Assembly: GCF_030944405.1 (NCBI RefSeq)
Contig: NZ_CP132339.1
Span: 1,798,001 to 1,862,000, forward strand
From: Janthinobacterium sp. J1-1
GTDB lineage: Bacteria > Pseudomonadota > Gammaproteobacteria > Burkholderiales > Burkholderiaceae_D
Reading direction: 5' to 3'
Length of the DNA: 64,000 bases
Below are positions 46,098-56,055 of this stretch, in pieces. The notes under the pieces were generated by a model. That model had not been told where the DNA came from and made no database searches. It was given only the letters and a program-made list of their open reading frames with translations. A program made the translations under genes and the position numbers. Each line of letters starts with the position of its first letter. Position 1 is the first letter of the stretch.

Positions 46098-47212
46098 GCC
46101 GGCACCTCGGTCACGTCGTAGCCTTGCAGCGCGGCCAGGTAATTTTCCACCGTGAGCAGGCCGACGCAGGGCATGGCACCGCGCGGCAGCGGCGCATCAT
46201 CGCTGCCGGCGCCGGCCAGGCGGTTCGCCAGCGCGATCGCCGCGCCGCACGGGATATGCGGGCCGTGGTTTTGCGCCGCCAGCAATTGCCATGTCAGTAT
46301 CAACGGCAGGCCATCGAGGCCCGTGCCTTGCAGCGTCACGAACATCGCGCCCTTGTCGCTGACCAGCGGCTCCACCCGGTGGCTGATGGCGTGCAGCGGC
46401 CTGACCAGCGGCAGCAGGCTGCGCAACAGGCCCAGGCGCACCAGTTGCGCGGCGGCCCAGACAAGCAGATGGCCGGGCGCACCGGCAAAACCGGCGTGAA
46501 ACGTGACGGTGTCCAGGCCCGGATAGCGTTGCGGGAACAGCGCCAGGTCGGGCACGTCGCAGCTGCCCAGCAAGCGCCGTCCCACGGGCGCGGCAAAGCG
46601 GTGGCGGTGCAGGTCGAGCCAGCCGTGCGTGGTCTGCTGGCTGCCGCCAACCAGGCGCTGGAACGGTTTGCCGCAGTACGAGAAGATGCCGGTCATGGTG
46701 GCGATGCCCGGTGCGCGGGCGCCCGAGGCGATGCCGTGGCGGATCGATGTGAGCTGGCGAAAGCGTGGCAGGTAGCGGTCGACCACGGCCGAGGACAGGG
46801 CCGGCAGCGAGCTGGCGCCGCTGGTGACGAAGACGCCGCGCTGGCGCGCCAGGTCGTCGAGGCTGGCGATGCCGGCGACAAAATCGCGGCCGTCCGCCAG
46901 GTCGATATAGTTGGCGCCGGCCTCGATCGCGGCACGGGCGACGCGGTAATCCTGGCCCTGGAACGGGCCGGCGGTATGGATCAGCGTATCGACGCCCAGT
47001 GCGGCCAGGCGCCGCGCCAGATCAGGCACAGCGGCATCGAGCGCCAGCGCCTGCTGCTGCGGCAAGCCCAGTTGCGCCGTCAATGCCGTGGCACGGGCCA
47101 CGTCGCGCCCGGCCACCAGCAGATGGATAGCCTGGTTGCCGGCCAGCGCCGCGCAAATGCGCGTGCCGAAAAAACCGTAACCGCCGAGTACCAGTATGGT
47201 GTGATGGGCCAA
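46094..47212 (-). CDS. saccharopine dehydrogenase-like NAD(P)-binding protein
   Basis: 372 residues. It begins with a Rossmann motif (TILVLGGYGFFGTRICAALA) followed by GRDVARATAL, and has TLIHTAGPFQGQDYRVARAA and IEAGANYIDLADGRDFVAGI, typical of the saccharopine dehydrogenase / enoyl reductase group. It is probably a reductase acting on a lipid or amino acid; real lysine-pathway activity is unlikely. It heads an operon with DUF2269 and DoxX-like membrane proteins (ATGA overlaps), which suggests a membrane-associated redox reaction. Confidence 0.82.
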   Translation of the reverse strand: MAHHTILVLGGYGFFGTRICAALAGNQAIHLLVAGRDVARATALTAQLGLPQQQALALDAAVPDLARRLAALGVDTLIHTAGPFQGQDYRVARAAIEAGANYIDLADGRDFVAGIASLDDLARQRGVFVTSGASSLPALSSAVVDRYLPRFRQLTSIRHGIASGARAPGIATMTGIFSYCGKPFQRLVGGSQQTTHGWLDLHRHRFAAPVGRRLLGSCDVPDLALFPQRYPGLDTVTFHAGFAGAPGHLLVWAAAQLVRLGLLRSLLPLVRPLHAISHRVEPLVSDKGAMFVTLQGTGLDGLPLILTWQLLAAQNHGPHIPCGAAIALANRLAGAGSDDAPLPRGAMPCVGLLTVENYLAALQGYDVTEVPA

Positions 47213-47258
47213 GATATCCTTCAGTGGATGAGTTTCTTGGCAACATGATACTACCTGG

Positions 47259-47681
47259 TCAGCGGCGCCGCACGCAGTCGATATACGCGTCCGTATCGGG
47301 CGGCAGGCCGGAACGCTGCGAGGCCCAGATCATCTGGCCCAGGCATTCCATCACTTCGTGCTGGGCCGCGTGGGCCGAATCGAGGCGCTGGGCCAGCTGC
47401 TGCACGGCCGTGCGGATGCCGCGCGGCTGGTCGACCTGCACCTGTTCCGTGATCGACAAATGCATGGACAGGTGCAGAAACGGATTGGCCTGGCCGCCTT
47501 CGACCGAATAGTCGCGCGCCAGCGCCGCTTCGACGTCACTCAATTCGTTTTCATATTCGGGATGCTCGAGGATCCAGTCGATCGCGATCGCTTCCATCGG
47601 CGACAGGATTTCACGGGCGCGGTGCTTGCGCAGGGTGTCGCAAAAGAAGCGGCGCACATCGTCGGAAGAGGGATTGAACAT
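47259..47681 (-). CDS. DUF1841 family protein
   Basis: 140 residues from the ATG at 47681 (MFNPSSDDVRRFFCDTLRKH). The sequence EILSPMEAIAIDWILEHPEY, NPFLHLSMHLSITEQVQVDQ and HEVMECLGQMIWASQRSG fits the DUF1841 family, common in beta-proteobacteria, soluble and helical with several conserved His and Glu. No function is known. A longer upstream reading to 47834 has no family match and overlaps the next gene, so it was not used. Confidence 0.85.
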   Translation of the reverse strand: MFNPSSDDVRRFFCDTLRKHRAREILSPMEAIAIDWILEHPEYENELSDVEAALARDYSVEGGQANPFLHLSMHLSITEQVQVDQPRGIRTAVQQLAQRLDSAHAAQHEVMECLGQMIWASQRSGLPPDTDAYIDCVRRR

Positions 47682-47754
47682 CGTTTTGGCTTGAGGCTGA
47701 AAAGGGCAGGCGATATTGTACCGCGTACCTGGAATGCCTACTTGCGCCCCTCCT

Positions 47755-48222
47755 TCATGCCCGGTCGATGCGGCCCGCGTAGCAACCGCGCCTGGCGTTA
47801 TGCACGTGGAGATAGCGCACAGCCGGATCGTCAAACAGCCGTGCTATCACGGCTTCGATGGCCATTCCCTCCACCACATCGGCGTCGAGCATCATGCCCT
47901 GGTCATCATAGGCGCGCAGCGACAGCAGGCGGATGCGCAGCGAGTCCGGCACCTGGTCGATGGCATCGTAGGCCTGCGTCGCCCCTTCGCGGATAAAAAT
48001 CGCGTGCGAGGCGCGGTAGGGCGTGTCGGCGCTCTGGCAGACGTGATTGAGCAGCAGTACCGTCTGCCCCGGCTCGGCATCCTCCATGGTGATACGGTCG
48101 GGAAAGCCAGGCTTTGCATCGACCAGATACCGTATGACACCCAGTTGTTTCAGTTCGGCCTCGGGCAGGCCATACAAGTGTTGAAATGGCAGCGGCGACA
48201 GGCCGGAGATGCGGAAATGCAT
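47755..48222 (-). CDS. DUF1203 family protein
   Basis: 155 residues from the ATG at 48222 (MHFRISGLSPLPFQHLYGLP). It contains GVIRYLVDAKPGFPDRITME, DAEPGQTVLLLNHVCQSADT and a C-terminal VRYLHVHNARRGCYAGRIDR, the conserved blocks of DUF1203. It is a soluble protein of unknown role, often near stress or regulatory genes. It stands alone here, with the AraC gene upstream on the same strand. Confidence 0.85.
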   Translation of the reverse strand: MHFRISGLSPLPFQHLYGLPEAELKQLGVIRYLVDAKPGFPDRITMEDAEPGQTVLLLNHVCQSADTPYRASHAIFIREGATQAYDAIDQVPDSLRIRLLSLRAYDDQGMMLDADVVEGMAIEAVIARLFDDPAVRYLHVHNARRGCYAGRIDRA

Positions 48223-48287
48223 GCTGGACTCCTGTGGGGAAAGCCGCATCAGACCACTTTCCCGGCATGCCGGCCATCCGCTTCTTG

Positions 48288-49187
48288 CTATGCAATCCGG
48301 AAGCCGGCCACGATGCGCGCCGCGTCGCGCGCCGGCGGCAGGCCAAACTCCCGCGCATATTCGCGGCTGAACTGGGTCGCGCTTTCATAGCCCACATCGA
48401 ACGCGGCGGCCGTGACGCTCTTGCCGGCGGCCGTCAGCAGGGTGCGCGCGCGCAGCAGCCGGATGCGTTTCTGGTACTGCAAGGGGCTCATGGCGGTGAC
48501 GGCCTTGAAGTGGCGGTGGAAGGCCGACACGCTCATCATGGCCTGTTCGGCCAGTGTTTCCACCGGCAGCGGCTGGTCGAAGTCGCGCCGGATCACGGTA
48601 ATCGCGCGGCTCACGCGGGCCATCGCCGTGTCGGGCGTGGCGATCTCGCGCAGCATGGCGCCATGCGGCCCTTGCAGCACCCGGTACAGGATTTCGCGCT
48701 CATAGGCCGGTGCCAGCGCGGCGATATCCAAGGGCTTGTCCATCAGGCGCAGCATGCGCACCCAGGCGTCCATCAGTTCTTCGGTCACCGCCGCCACCGA
48801 AAATCCGGCCACCGCGCGTTCCGTCCGGGCAGGTTCAGGCAAGTTTTCGGCCAGATCAGCCAGCAGGCCGGCAATGATGGCGGGATCGAGCGTCAGCGCC
48901 ACGGCCAGGTAGGGTTCACCCGTGGCGGCCGGCCAGATGGTGCCGATGGCCGGCAAATCGACCGACATCACGAAATAATTCGCGGGGCAGTAGTGCAGCA
49001 CTCTTTCACCGACCGTCATCGACTTGCTGCCTTGCAGGATCAGGTTGACCATCGGTTGATACACGGCCGCCAGCTCATGTTCGGGGATGGCGCCCTGCAC
49101 CATGGCCACGCGCGGGATGCCGGTTTCCGTCAGCCGGTTCTGCGCCCTGGCGGCCAGGGTCCTGAGTTCGTTCAATTGCGTATCCAT
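48288..49187 (-). CDS. AraC family transcriptional regulator
   Basis: 299 residues from the ATG at 49187 (MDTQLNELRTLAARAQNRLT). The N-terminal AraC_N domain has VYQPMVNLILQGSKSMTVGE and HYCPANYFVMSVDLP. The C-terminal double helix-turn-helix has PLPVETLAEQAMMSVSAFHR, HFKAVTAMSPLQYQKRIRLL and DVGYESATQFSREYAREFGL. It lies divergent from an SDR gene with a 148-base gap and probably controls it in response to a small molecule. A longer start to 49319 has no family sequence and crosses the promoter region. Confidence 0.9.
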   Translation of the reverse strand: MDTQLNELRTLAARAQNRLTETGIPRVAMVQGAIPEHELAAVYQPMVNLILQGSKSMTVGERVLHYCPANYFVMSVDLPAIGTIWPAATGEPYLAVALTLDPAIIAGLLADLAENLPEPARTERAVAGFSVAAVTEELMDAWVRMLRLMDKPLDIAALAPAYEREILYRVLQGPHGAMLREIATPDTAMARVSRAITVIRRDFDQPLPVETLAEQAMMSVSAFHRHFKAVTAMSPLQYQKRIRLLRARTLLTAAGKSVTAAAFDVGYESATQFSREYAREFGLPPARDAARIVAGFRIA

Positions 49188-49335
49188 GGCGCCATCTAAT
49201 CGCAAACCGGACAAATGCACAAGCAGAGAAACCAGCGAAAAGCAGGATCGGGCAGGTTTGCGGCAGGAACCGGTACGCAAGGCGGGGCCGTGCCGCCTAC
49301 GATGGTGGCTCTTGTCCACACATCAGGAGTTCAGC

Positions 49336-50088
49336 ATGAGTATTATCGTTATCACCGGCGGCAGCCGCGGCATCGGCGCCAGCACCGCACTGCAGTGCGC
49401 CAGCAAGGGCATGGGCGTGGTCATCACCTATAACAACCATGCGGCCGGCGCCGACGCCGTGGTGCGGCAGATTGTCGCGGCGGGCGGCAAGGCCGTGGCG
49501 CTGGCGCTGGACGTCAGCGATATCGCGTCGTTCGCCGGCTTTCGCGACCAGCTGGCTACCGCACTGCACGCGACCTGGGGCCGCGGCAGCTTCGATGGTC
49601 TGGTCAACAATGCCGGTTATGGCAACTTCAACGCCATCGAAGCCGTCACCGAAGCCGAATTCGACGGCCTGCTGAACGTGCATTTGAAAGGACCGTTCTT
49701 CCTGACCCAGGCCTTGCTGCCGCTGCTGGCCGACGGCGGCCAGATCGTCAACATGACCAGCGCCACCACGCGCGTGGCCACGCCCGGCGCGGCGCCGTAT
49801 GCGGCCTTCAAGGGTGGCCTGGAAGTGCTGACGCGGTATATGGCGAAGGAATTCGGTGCGCGCGGCATCCGCGCCAACGCCATTTCGCCGGGCGCGATCC
49901 GCACCGACATGACCAGTGGGGCGTTTGACCAGAGCCCGGAATTTGTCACCATGCTGGCCGGCCAGACGGCGCTGGGCCGGATCGGCGCGGCCGACGACGT
50001 GGGCAAGGTGATCGCCAGCCTGTTATTGGAGGACAATGGCTGGGTCAATGCCCAGACCATCGAAGTCGGTGGCGGTTACAACATCTAG
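49336..50088 (+). CDS. SDR family oxidoreductase
   Basis: 250 residues from the ATG at 49336, with a CAGGAG ribosome site. Cofactor motif VITGGSRGIGAS, NNAG, Ser in MTSATTR, catalytic YAAFK and the GAIRTDMTSGAF loop are typical of classical SDR enzymes; no acidic residue follows the second strand, so NADP(H) is likely. Substrate unknown. It lies next to a divergent AraC gene, the usual setting for an inducible reductase, and is followed after 15 bases by a VOC gene. Confidence 0.92.
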   Translation: MSIIVITGGSRGIGASTALQCASKGMGVVITYNNHAAGADAVVRQIVAAGGKAVALALDVSDIASFAGFRDQLATALHATWGRGSFDGLVNNAGYGNFNAIEAVTEAEFDGLLNVHLKGPFFLTQALLPLLADGGQIVNMTSATTRVATPGAAPYAAFKGGLEVLTRYMAKEFGARGIRANAISPGAIRTDMTSGAFDQSPEFVTMLAGQTALGRIGAADDVGKVIASLLLEDNGWVNAQTIEVGGGYNI

Positions 50089-50103
50089 AAAAGGAGCTGG
50101 CCC

Positions 50104-50505
50104 ATGCTCGACCATGTCTTTATCAGCGTTGCGGATTTCGACCGCTCCATCGCGTTCTACAGTGCCGTGTTCGATCCGCTCGGCATCACCAGCCGGGTCG
50201 ACTACGACGGCAAGGATGGCCCGCCCGGCCATCCCGACCTGAAAGGTTTCGGCGCCAACGGCCGCATCTTTTTCTGGCTGCGGCAGGGATTGGCCGATGC
50301 GCGCGCGGCCCATGTCGGCTTCGTGGCCAAAAGCTGCGCCGAGGTCGATGCGGCCTACGCGGCGGCGATGAAAGCGGGCGCCACCGACAATGGCGCACCG
50401 GGCGCGCGCCTGTATTACGACCCGCGCTACTATGCCGCCAGCTTCTTTGATCCCGATGGCTACAGCATTGAAATCGTCTATAAAAGCTGGCAGCATCCGC
50501 AATAG
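50104..50505 (+). CDS. VOC family (glyoxalase-like) protein
   Basis: 133 residues with the paired beta-alpha-beta-beta-beta units of the vicinal-oxygen-chelate fold: MLDHVFISVADFDRSIAFYS, HVGFVAKSCAEVDAAYAAAM and a C-terminal DPDGYSIEIVYK. Metal ligands could be His 4, His ~70 and Glu ~126. The enzyme class (glyoxalase, dioxygenase or resistance) cannot be decided. It is co-directional with the SDR gene and probably in its transcript. Confidence 0.88.
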   Translation: MLDHVFISVADFDRSIAFYSAVFDPLGITSRVDYDGKDGPPGHPDLKGFGANGRIFFWLRQGLADARAAHVGFVAKSCAEVDAAYAAAMKAGATDNGAPGARLYYDPRYYAASFFDPDGYSIEIVYKSWQHPQ

Positions 50506-50933
50506 CCTGCGCATTTTCGCCCCTCCCCGGCAGCGGTTTACACGCTGCCGACCCCGCTTTGTTAACGTCCTGTTACTCCCAAATTAATACTTCAAAGTAA
50601 GTGTTATCCACGATCCTGGCGGCCCGGCAAGGGCAAATAACGGTGATAAAATCGCTGTTCTTGATATTTGCTATGGACATCGCCGTGTATTTGTTGTGAT
50701 TTTGGCCCCGCGCGAGGGCCGAAACAGCAGCGGCGCCGTGTTTTCCTTGTCCGCACCATCGCCACCCGATCGCTGCCGCCACCTGCGGCGCGGCGGCAGC
50801 ATGCTTGCTTCATCACCATCGATATCTGACTATCCGGCCGCTGTTGACGCTGGAGGGATAGCTGTTTTCCGATGGTCTTGCGCTTGCCGCCTGGTGGCCT
50901 GGAAGAGCCAACCCATTCATAACGGAGTAACCC
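50506..50933. other. 428-base gap upstream of mqo
   Basis: A hairpin at 50528-50550 (CGGCAGCG / CGCTGCCG, seven-base loop) probably ends the SDR-VOC transcript, though its T-run is poor. A second hairpin at 50772-50800 (GCTGCCGCC / GGCGGCAGC) would lie in the mqo leader. AT-rich stretches near 50570-50600 and 50640-50700 are likely promoter sites. I see no conserved ORF. Confidence 0.5.
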
Positions 50934-52541
50934 ATGCGTAAATCGCTATTAGTTTTGATGTCGTGCCTGATCCTGGCGGCATGTGACAAGACGCCGCCGG
51001 CGTCGACGGACAAGCCGCTCGACGTGCTGCTGGTGGGCGCCGGCACCATGAGCGCCACCCTGGGCAGCATGCTCAAGGAACTCGATCCGTCGCTGACGAT
51101 GGAAATGGTCGAACGCATGGATTCCGTGTCGGCCGAAAGCTCGGACGCGATGAACAATGCGGGCACCGGCCACTCGGCATTCGCCGAACTGAACTACACC
51201 CCGGAAGCGGCTGACGGCAGCATCGAAACCAAGAAAGCCGTTGCCATCAACGAGCAGTTCGAAGTGTCGAAGCAGTTCTGGGCCTACCAGGTCGCCAGCA
51301 AGCACCTGGGCGCGCCGCAGACCTTCATCAACAATGTGCCGCACATGAGCTTTGTGTGGGGCGACGACAATATCGCGTTCCTGAAGAAGCGCTATGCCGC
51401 GCTGCAGAAGGAAAACCTGTTCAAGGGCATGCTGTTCTCGGAAGATTTCAACCAGATCGAACAGTGGGCGCCACTGGTCATGCAAGGCCGTGACAAGAAC
51501 CAGAAAGTGGCGGCGACCCGCATGGACATCGGTACCGACGTCAATTTCGGCAACCTGACGCGTGGCCTGGTGAAATACCTGACCGACAGCCATGGCATGA
51601 CCCTGCACCTGCGTCACCAGGTGGAAGACATCAAGCGCGGCGCCGATGGCGTGTGGAACGTCACCGTCAAGAACCTGGCCGATGGCACTGAAAAGAATGT
51701 GCGCGCCAAGTTCGTGTTTATCGGCGCCGGCGGCGGTTCGCTGCCATTGCTGGAAAAATCGGGTATTCCTGAAGCCAAGGGCTTCGGCGGCGTGCCGGTC
51801 GGCGGCCAATGGCTGGTGACCACCAATCCGGCCCTGGTCGAAGCCCATGCGGCCAAGGTCTACGGCAAAGCCTCGGTCGGTTCGCCGCCGATGTCGGTGC
51901 CGCACCTGGACACCCGCATTATCGATGGCAAGAAAGCGCTGCTGTTTGGCCCGTTCGCCACCTTCTCGACCAAGTTCCTGAAAAACGGTTCGTGGATCGA
52001 CCTGCCGGCGTCTATCGGCACCGGCAACATCAAGCCGATGTTCCAGGCCGGCTACGACAATATCCCGCTGACCAAATACCTGGTGCAGCAAGTGATGAAC
52101 TCGCCGGAAGACCGCCTGGCCACCTTGCGCGAATACCTGCCAAACGCCAAGATGGAAGACTGGACCCTGCAGAACGCCGGCCAGCGCGTGCAGATCGTCA
52201 AGGATGATCCTGTAAAAGGTGGCTTGCTGCAGTTCGGCACCGAAGTCGTCGGCGCCGCCGATGGCAGCATCGTGGCCCTGCTGGGTGCCTCGCCAGGCGC
52301 CTCGACCGCGCCGCCGATCATGATCAAGGTGCTGCAAACCGCCTTCAAGGACCGCCTGGCCACGCCGCAATGGCAAGCCAAGATGCTGGAAATGGTGCCG
52401 TCGTATGGCCAGAAATTGAATGGCGACCCGGCGCTGGCAAACAAGATCCGCCACTACAGCAGCGACATCCTGGGCCTGAAGGCGTTTACGCTGGACGTTC
52501 CCGCCGCAGCACCGGCACCAGCGGTCGCCGCAGCAAACTAA
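50934..52541 (+). CDS. mqo: malate:quinone oxidoreductase (Mqo) with lipoprotein signal
   Basis: 535 residues. The FAD-binding motif is [19 protein letters not shown], followed by [20 protein letters not shown], which is characteristic of Mqo, and [19 protein letters not shown] near the end. It oxidises malate to oxaloacetate and reduces quinone. The N-terminus is [19 protein letters not shown]: a type II signal with lipobox LAAC (Cys 17) and Asp at +2, which in enterobacteria keeps lipoproteins in the inner membrane. Classic Mqo proteins are peripheral on the cytoplasmic side without a signal, so this points to a periplasm-facing anchor. The start is firm because the FAD motif begins about 30 residues in. 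Confidence 0.93.
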   Translation: MRKSLLVLMSCLILAACDKTPPASTDKPLDVLLVGAGTMSATLGSMLKELDPSLTMEMVERMDSVSAESSDAMNNAGTGHSAFAELNYTPEAADGSIETKKAVAINEQFEVSKQFWAYQVASKHLGAPQTFINNVPHMSFVWGDDNIAFLKKRYAALQKENLFKGMLFSEDFNQIEQWAPLVMQGRDKNQKVAATRMDIGTDVNFGNLTRGLVKYLTDSHGMTLHLRHQVEDIKRGADGVWNVTVKNLADGTEKNVRAKFVFIGAGGGSLPLLEKSGIPEAKGFGGVPVGGQWLVTTNPALVEAHAAKVYGKASVGSPPMSVPHLDTRIIDGKKALLFGPFATFSTKFLKNGSWIDLPASIGTGNIKPMFQAGYDNIPLTKYLVQQVMNSPEDRLATLREYLPNAKMEDWTLQNAGQRVQIVKDDPVKGGLLQFGTEVVGAADGSIVALLGASPGASTAPPIMIKVLQTAFKDRLATPQWQAKMLEMVPSYGQKLNGDPALANKIRHYSSDILGLKAFTLDVPAAAPAPAVAAAN

Positions 52542-52575
52542 GTCAGAAACTGGCCGGCGCAGTTTGGCCGGCAAT

Positions 52576-52610
52576 AAAAAAGGGGCAGCCTTCACAGGCT
52601 GCCCCTTTTT
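52576..52610. terminator. bidirectional terminator after mqo
   Basis: AAAAAGGGGCAGCC, a six-base loop, GGCTGCCCCTTTTT: a 14-base stem with an A-run on one side and a T-run on the other. It ends mqo and can also serve rppH, which converges on it. Confidence 0.93.
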
Positions 52611-52629
52611 GCGTGGAGTGATGTCCGGG

Positions 52630-53262
52630 CTACGTTTTGCCCGGCAGTATCAATTCCGGCGTGTAGTTGTCACGATTACCATCCTCGCCGGCCTTGGCCG
52701 GTGCCCCGGCCTCTTGCGCACGGGGCGCATGGGGCTGGCGCAAATAGCGCGAGGTATGGCGGTGCGGCTGCTGCGTGTTGCCATGCACGGGCCAGGTCAG
52801 GAAACGGGACAGCTCCTGCAAGGCGCGCTGGTAGACATCACGCTTGAATTCAATCACGACATCGAGCGGAACCCAGTACTCATGCCAGCGCCAGGCGTCG
52901 AACTCGGGATGGTCGGTCAGGCGCAGATTGACGTCGTTATCGCGCGCGCACATTCTCAGCAGAAACCAAATCTGCTTCTGGCCACGGTAATGGCCACGAA
53001 TCTCGCGCTTGATGAAGTGATCCGGCACTTCATAGCGCAGCCAGTCGCGGGTGCGGCCGACAATTTTGACGTGTTCCTGTCTGAGTCCGATTTCCTCTTC
53101 AAGTTCGCGAAACATGGCTTGTTCCGGTGTTTCGCCATATTTGATACCGCCTTGCGGAAACTGCCATGAGTGCTCGCGCACCCGCTTGCCCCACCACACC
53201 TCGTTCTGGGCGTTTAGCAGGATGATGCCGACGTTGGGCCGAAACCCTTCACGGTCGAGCAT
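52630..53262 (-). CDS. rppH: RNA pyrophosphohydrolase RppH
   Basis: 210 residues from the ATG at 53262 ([20 protein letters not shown]). Nudix box [20 protein letters not shown] followed by IGL, with WQFPQGG before it, identifies RppH. It removes pyrophosphate from the 5' end of mRNAs and starts their decay. The tail (~165-210) is basic and His/Arg/Pro-rich beyond the Nudix fold, longer than the E. coli protein (176). It lies divergent to proS, an arrangement common in Burkholderiales. Confidence 0.94.
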   Translation of the reverse strand: MLDREGFRPNVGIILLNAQNEVWWGKRVREHSWQFPQGGIKYGETPEQAMFRELEEEIGLRQEHVKIVGRTRDWLRYEVPDHFIKREIRGHYRGQKQIWFLLRMCARDNDVNLRLTDHPEFDAWRWHEYWVPLDVVIEFKRDVYQRALQELSRFLTWPVHGNTQQPHRHTSRYLRQPHAPRAQEAGAPAKAGEDGNRDNYTPELILPGKT

Positions 53263-53466
53263 AAAACACCTCAAACTTTCTGCGACAGCGCGTCTTTTTT
53301 TACATAAATGCCCACAACTCCGCGTGCCAGTGGTCTTTTCGGGGTGCGAAAAGGGCTGGAATCGCACCAATTGAGCGCATTTGTATAAAGTATGGACGCA
53401 TCAGCCAGCTAATCCTTTAAAATTAGGTTGATTATAACCCTCTCTTTTTAAAAAGAATTCACCGTT

Positions 53467-55203
53467 ATGCGCGCCTCCCGTTTTTTTATCTCGACACTCA
53501 AAGATGCCCCTTCTGACGCGGAAATCGTCAGCCACCAATTGATGATGCGTGCAGGCATGATCAAACGCCTCGGTTCCGGCATCTATACCTACATGCCGAT
53601 GGGCCTGCGCGTGATCCGCAAAGTGGAAGCCATCGTGCGCGAGGAGATGAACCAGGCCGCCGCCATCGAGCTGCTGATGCCGCTCGTGCAGCCGGCCGAA
53701 CTGTGGCAGGAGACGGGCCGCTGGGACAAGATGGGCGCCGAACTGATGCGCGTGAAAGACCGCCATGGCCGCGAATACGCGATCCAGCCGACCTCGGAAG
53801 AAGTCATCACCGACGTGGTGCGCACGGAAATCAAGTCCTATCGCCAGCTGCCACTCAATTTTTATCATATCCAGACCAAGTTCCGCGACGAGCGCCGTCC
53901 GCGCTTCGGCCTGATGCGCGGCCGCGAATTCACCATGAAGGACGCCTACTCGTTCGACCGCGACCTGGCCGGCATGCAGGCCTCGTACAAGGTCATGTTC
54001 GACGCCTATACGCGCATCTTCACGCGCTTCGGCCTGAAGTTCCGCGCGGTGGCGGCCGACAACGGCGCCATCGGCGGCTCCGGTTCGCATGAATTCCACG
54101 TGATCGCCCATACCGGCGAAGACGCCCTGGTGTATTGCCCGACCTCCGATTATGCGGCCAATATGGAAGCGGCCGAAGCGCTGCCGTTGACGGGCGAGCG
54201 CCCGGCCGCCACCCAGGCACTGACGAAAACGGCGACCCCGGGCACCGTCAAGTGCGAAACCGTGGCCGCCTTGCTGGGCCTGGACCTGGCGCAAACCGTG
54301 AAAACCATCGCCCTGACGGCCGAAACGGAAAAAGACGGCAAGGTCACGAAACAGCATTTCGTGCTGCTGCTGCGCGGCGACCATGAGCTGAACGAGATCA
54401 AGGTTGGCAAGGTCGCCGGCCTGGCCGGGCACCGCTTCACGACGGAAGAAGAGCTGCTGGAAGTGTATGGCTCGATCCCTGGCTACCTGGGCCCGATCGG
54501 CACCAAACTGCCGGTGACCGTGGTGGCCGACCGCACCGTCGCCCAGATGAGCGATTTTGTCTGCGGCGCGAATGAAGCCGATTTCCACTACACGGGCGCC
54601 AACTGGGGCCGCGACCTGCCGGAACCCGCCATCGTGGCCGACCTGCGCAACGTGGTCGCCGGCGACGCCTCGCCGGACGGCAAGGGCGTGCTGGCGATCG
54701 AGCGCGGCATCGAAGTCGGTCACGTGTTCCAGCTGGGCACGGCCTACTCGGAAAGCATGAAAGCCACCTTCCTCGACGAAAACGGCAAGCCTGCGCCGCT
54801 GCAGATGGGCTGCTATGGCATCGGCATCACGCGTATCCTGGGCGCCGCCATCGAACAGAACTTCGATGACAAGGGCATTATCTGGCCGGCCTCGATCGCG
54901 CCATTCGAAGTGGTGCTGTGCCCGATGGGCATGGACCGCAGTGAACTGGTCAAGGAACAGACGGAGCAGCTCTACGCGGCCCTGCAAGGCGCTGGCGTCG
55001 ACGTCATCCTCGATGACCGTGGACAGCGCCCTGGCGCCATGTTCGCCGACTGGGAGCTGATCGGCGTGCCGCACCGCATCGTGATCGGCGAGCGTGGCCT
55101 GAAAGAAGGCAAGCTGGAATACCAGGGCCGCCGCGATGCGGAAGCCACCGGCGTGGCACCAAGCGACATCGTCGCCTTTATCCAGGCCAAAATGGCGCAG
55201 TGA
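53467..55203 (+). CDS. proS: prolyl-tRNA synthetase (ProS)
   Basis: 578 residues, bacterial ProS type. Class II motifs: motif 1 around [20 protein letters not shown], motif 2 [20 protein letters not shown] and motif 3 [17 protein letters not shown]. An editing (INS/YbaK-like) domain is inserted at ~225-390, and an anticodon-binding domain with [20 protein letters not shown] ends the protein. It charges tRNA-Pro and clears Ala-tRNA-Pro. Its stop overlaps the GTG of the lytic transglycosylase gene. Confidence 0.97.
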   Translation: MRASRFFISTLKDAPSDAEIVSHQLMMRAGMIKRLGSGIYTYMPMGLRVIRKVEAIVREEMNQAAAIELLMPLVQPAELWQETGRWDKMGAELMRVKDRHGREYAIQPTSEEVITDVVRTEIKSYRQLPLNFYHIQTKFRDERRPRFGLMRGREFTMKDAYSFDRDLAGMQASYKVMFDAYTRIFTRFGLKFRAVAADNGAIGGSGSHEFHVIAHTGEDALVYCPTSDYAANMEAAEALPLTGERPAATQALTKTATPGTVKCETVAALLGLDLAQTVKTIALTAETEKDGKVTKQHFVLLLRGDHELNEIKVGKVAGLAGHRFTTEEELLEVYGSIPGYLGPIGTKLPVTVVADRTVAQMSDFVCGANEADFHYTGANWGRDLPEPAIVADLRNVVAGDASPDGKGVLAIERGIEVGHVFQLGTAYSESMKATFLDENGKPAPLQMGCYGIGITRILGAAIEQNFDDKGIIWPASIAPFEVVLCPMGMDRSELVKEQTEQLYAALQGAGVDVILDDRGQRPGAMFADWELIGVPHRIVIGERGLKEGKLEYQGRRDAEATGVAPSDIVAFIQAKMAQ

Positions 55204-55817
55204 TCCGCGTGCCTGTACTGAAAACGGCCGGCGCGCTCGCGCTGGCCGCCTGCCTGGCCTGCGCCCCGCTTGCGCAGGCCGGCAACCAGAAGGAAGAGGC
55301 GCTGGCCGACTCGGTCCGCCTGGCGCTGTCGCACGCGATCCGCGACGAGCGTCCGCCGCAACCCACGTTTTCCAATCCCGAACAGTTACAGCGCTACCGG
55401 CAATGGCTGGCGCAGATGTCGCAGCGCCTGCAGCGCAAACTGCCGGACGCCCAGCTGCGCACGGAATTTTTGGAAACCGTCTGGTACGAGTCGCGCCGCG
55501 CGGGCCTGGAGCCGGCGCTGGTGCTGGGCCTGATCCAGGTGGAGTCAGCCTACCGCAAGTACGCGGTGTCCCTGGCCGGCGCGCGCGGCTACATGCAGGT
55601 CATGCCCTTCTGGACCGGCGTGATCGGCGACCATGACCGCAGCAAGCTGTTTCACATGCAGACCAATCTGCGCTACGGCTGCGCGATTTTGCGCATGTAC
55701 CTGGACATGGAAAAGGGCGATTTGTATCTGGCGCTGGGGCGGTATAACGGCAGCCGCGGGCGGCCCGAGTATCCGAATGCGGTGCGGGCGGCGTGGGTGC
55801 AGTGGGAGCTCAGATAG
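55200..55817 (+). CDS. lytic transglycosylase domain protein (SLT family)
   Basis: 205 residues from a GTG that overlaps the proS stop (GTGA). Signal peptide with cleavage near APLAQAG. The SLT fold has [20 protein letters not shown] (catalytic Glu), [18 protein letters not shown] and [13 protein letters not shown]. It cleaves the peptidoglycan glycan strand in the periplasm with formation of an anhydro end. Coupling to proS is seen in many relatives and is presumably historical. Confidence 0.9.
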   Translation: MIRVPVLKTAGALALAACLACAPLAQAGNQKEEALADSVRLALSHAIRDERPPQPTFSNPEQLQRYRQWLAQMSQRLQRKLPDAQLRTEFLETVWYESRRAGLEPALVLGLIQVESAYRKYAVSLAGARGYMQVMPFWTGVIGDHDRSKLFHMQTNLRYGCAILRMYLDMEKGDLYLALGRYNGSRGRPEYPNAVRAAWVQWELR

Positions 55818-55868
55818 GCTGTCTGACGTATTGGAAGACGCAAAGCTTAAAAATGGCGGGCCGGAGAC

Positions 55869-55968
55869 GCGAGCCCGAGAAAATGCCGATGGCGGCGTTG
55901 CAGCTCCTCGCCGTACATGCGTACTGTCTTCGTCGCTGCGCCTTGCCCTCGACATTTTTCAGGCCCGC
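55869..55968. repeat. about 100-base imperfect palindromic element
   Basis: Outer arms GCGAGCCCGAGAAAATGCC (55869-55887) and GACATTTTTCAGGCCCGC (55951-55968) are inverted copies with a few mismatches. Pairing continues inward to GCAGC (55900-55904) / GCTGC (55935-55939) and a central GTAC-ATGC-GTAC (55913-55924). It lies in a gene-free gap after the transglycosylase. A structure this long suggests a small dispersed repeat (REP/MITE type) or a structured RNA. No terminal target duplication is evident to me. Confidence 0.55.
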
Positions 55969-56055
55969 TTGGCCCGATGCACCTGTGCGGGCGCCTGGGC
56001 TGTTGACCTTTTGCTGGTGTGCTTGTGAAGCAGGGGCGCTAACTTGACGGCATCA

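Noticed and set aside
50528..50550. Hairpin after the VOC gene as a strong terminator
   Set aside because: The stem is good but the following T-run is poor, so I list it only as a possible end.
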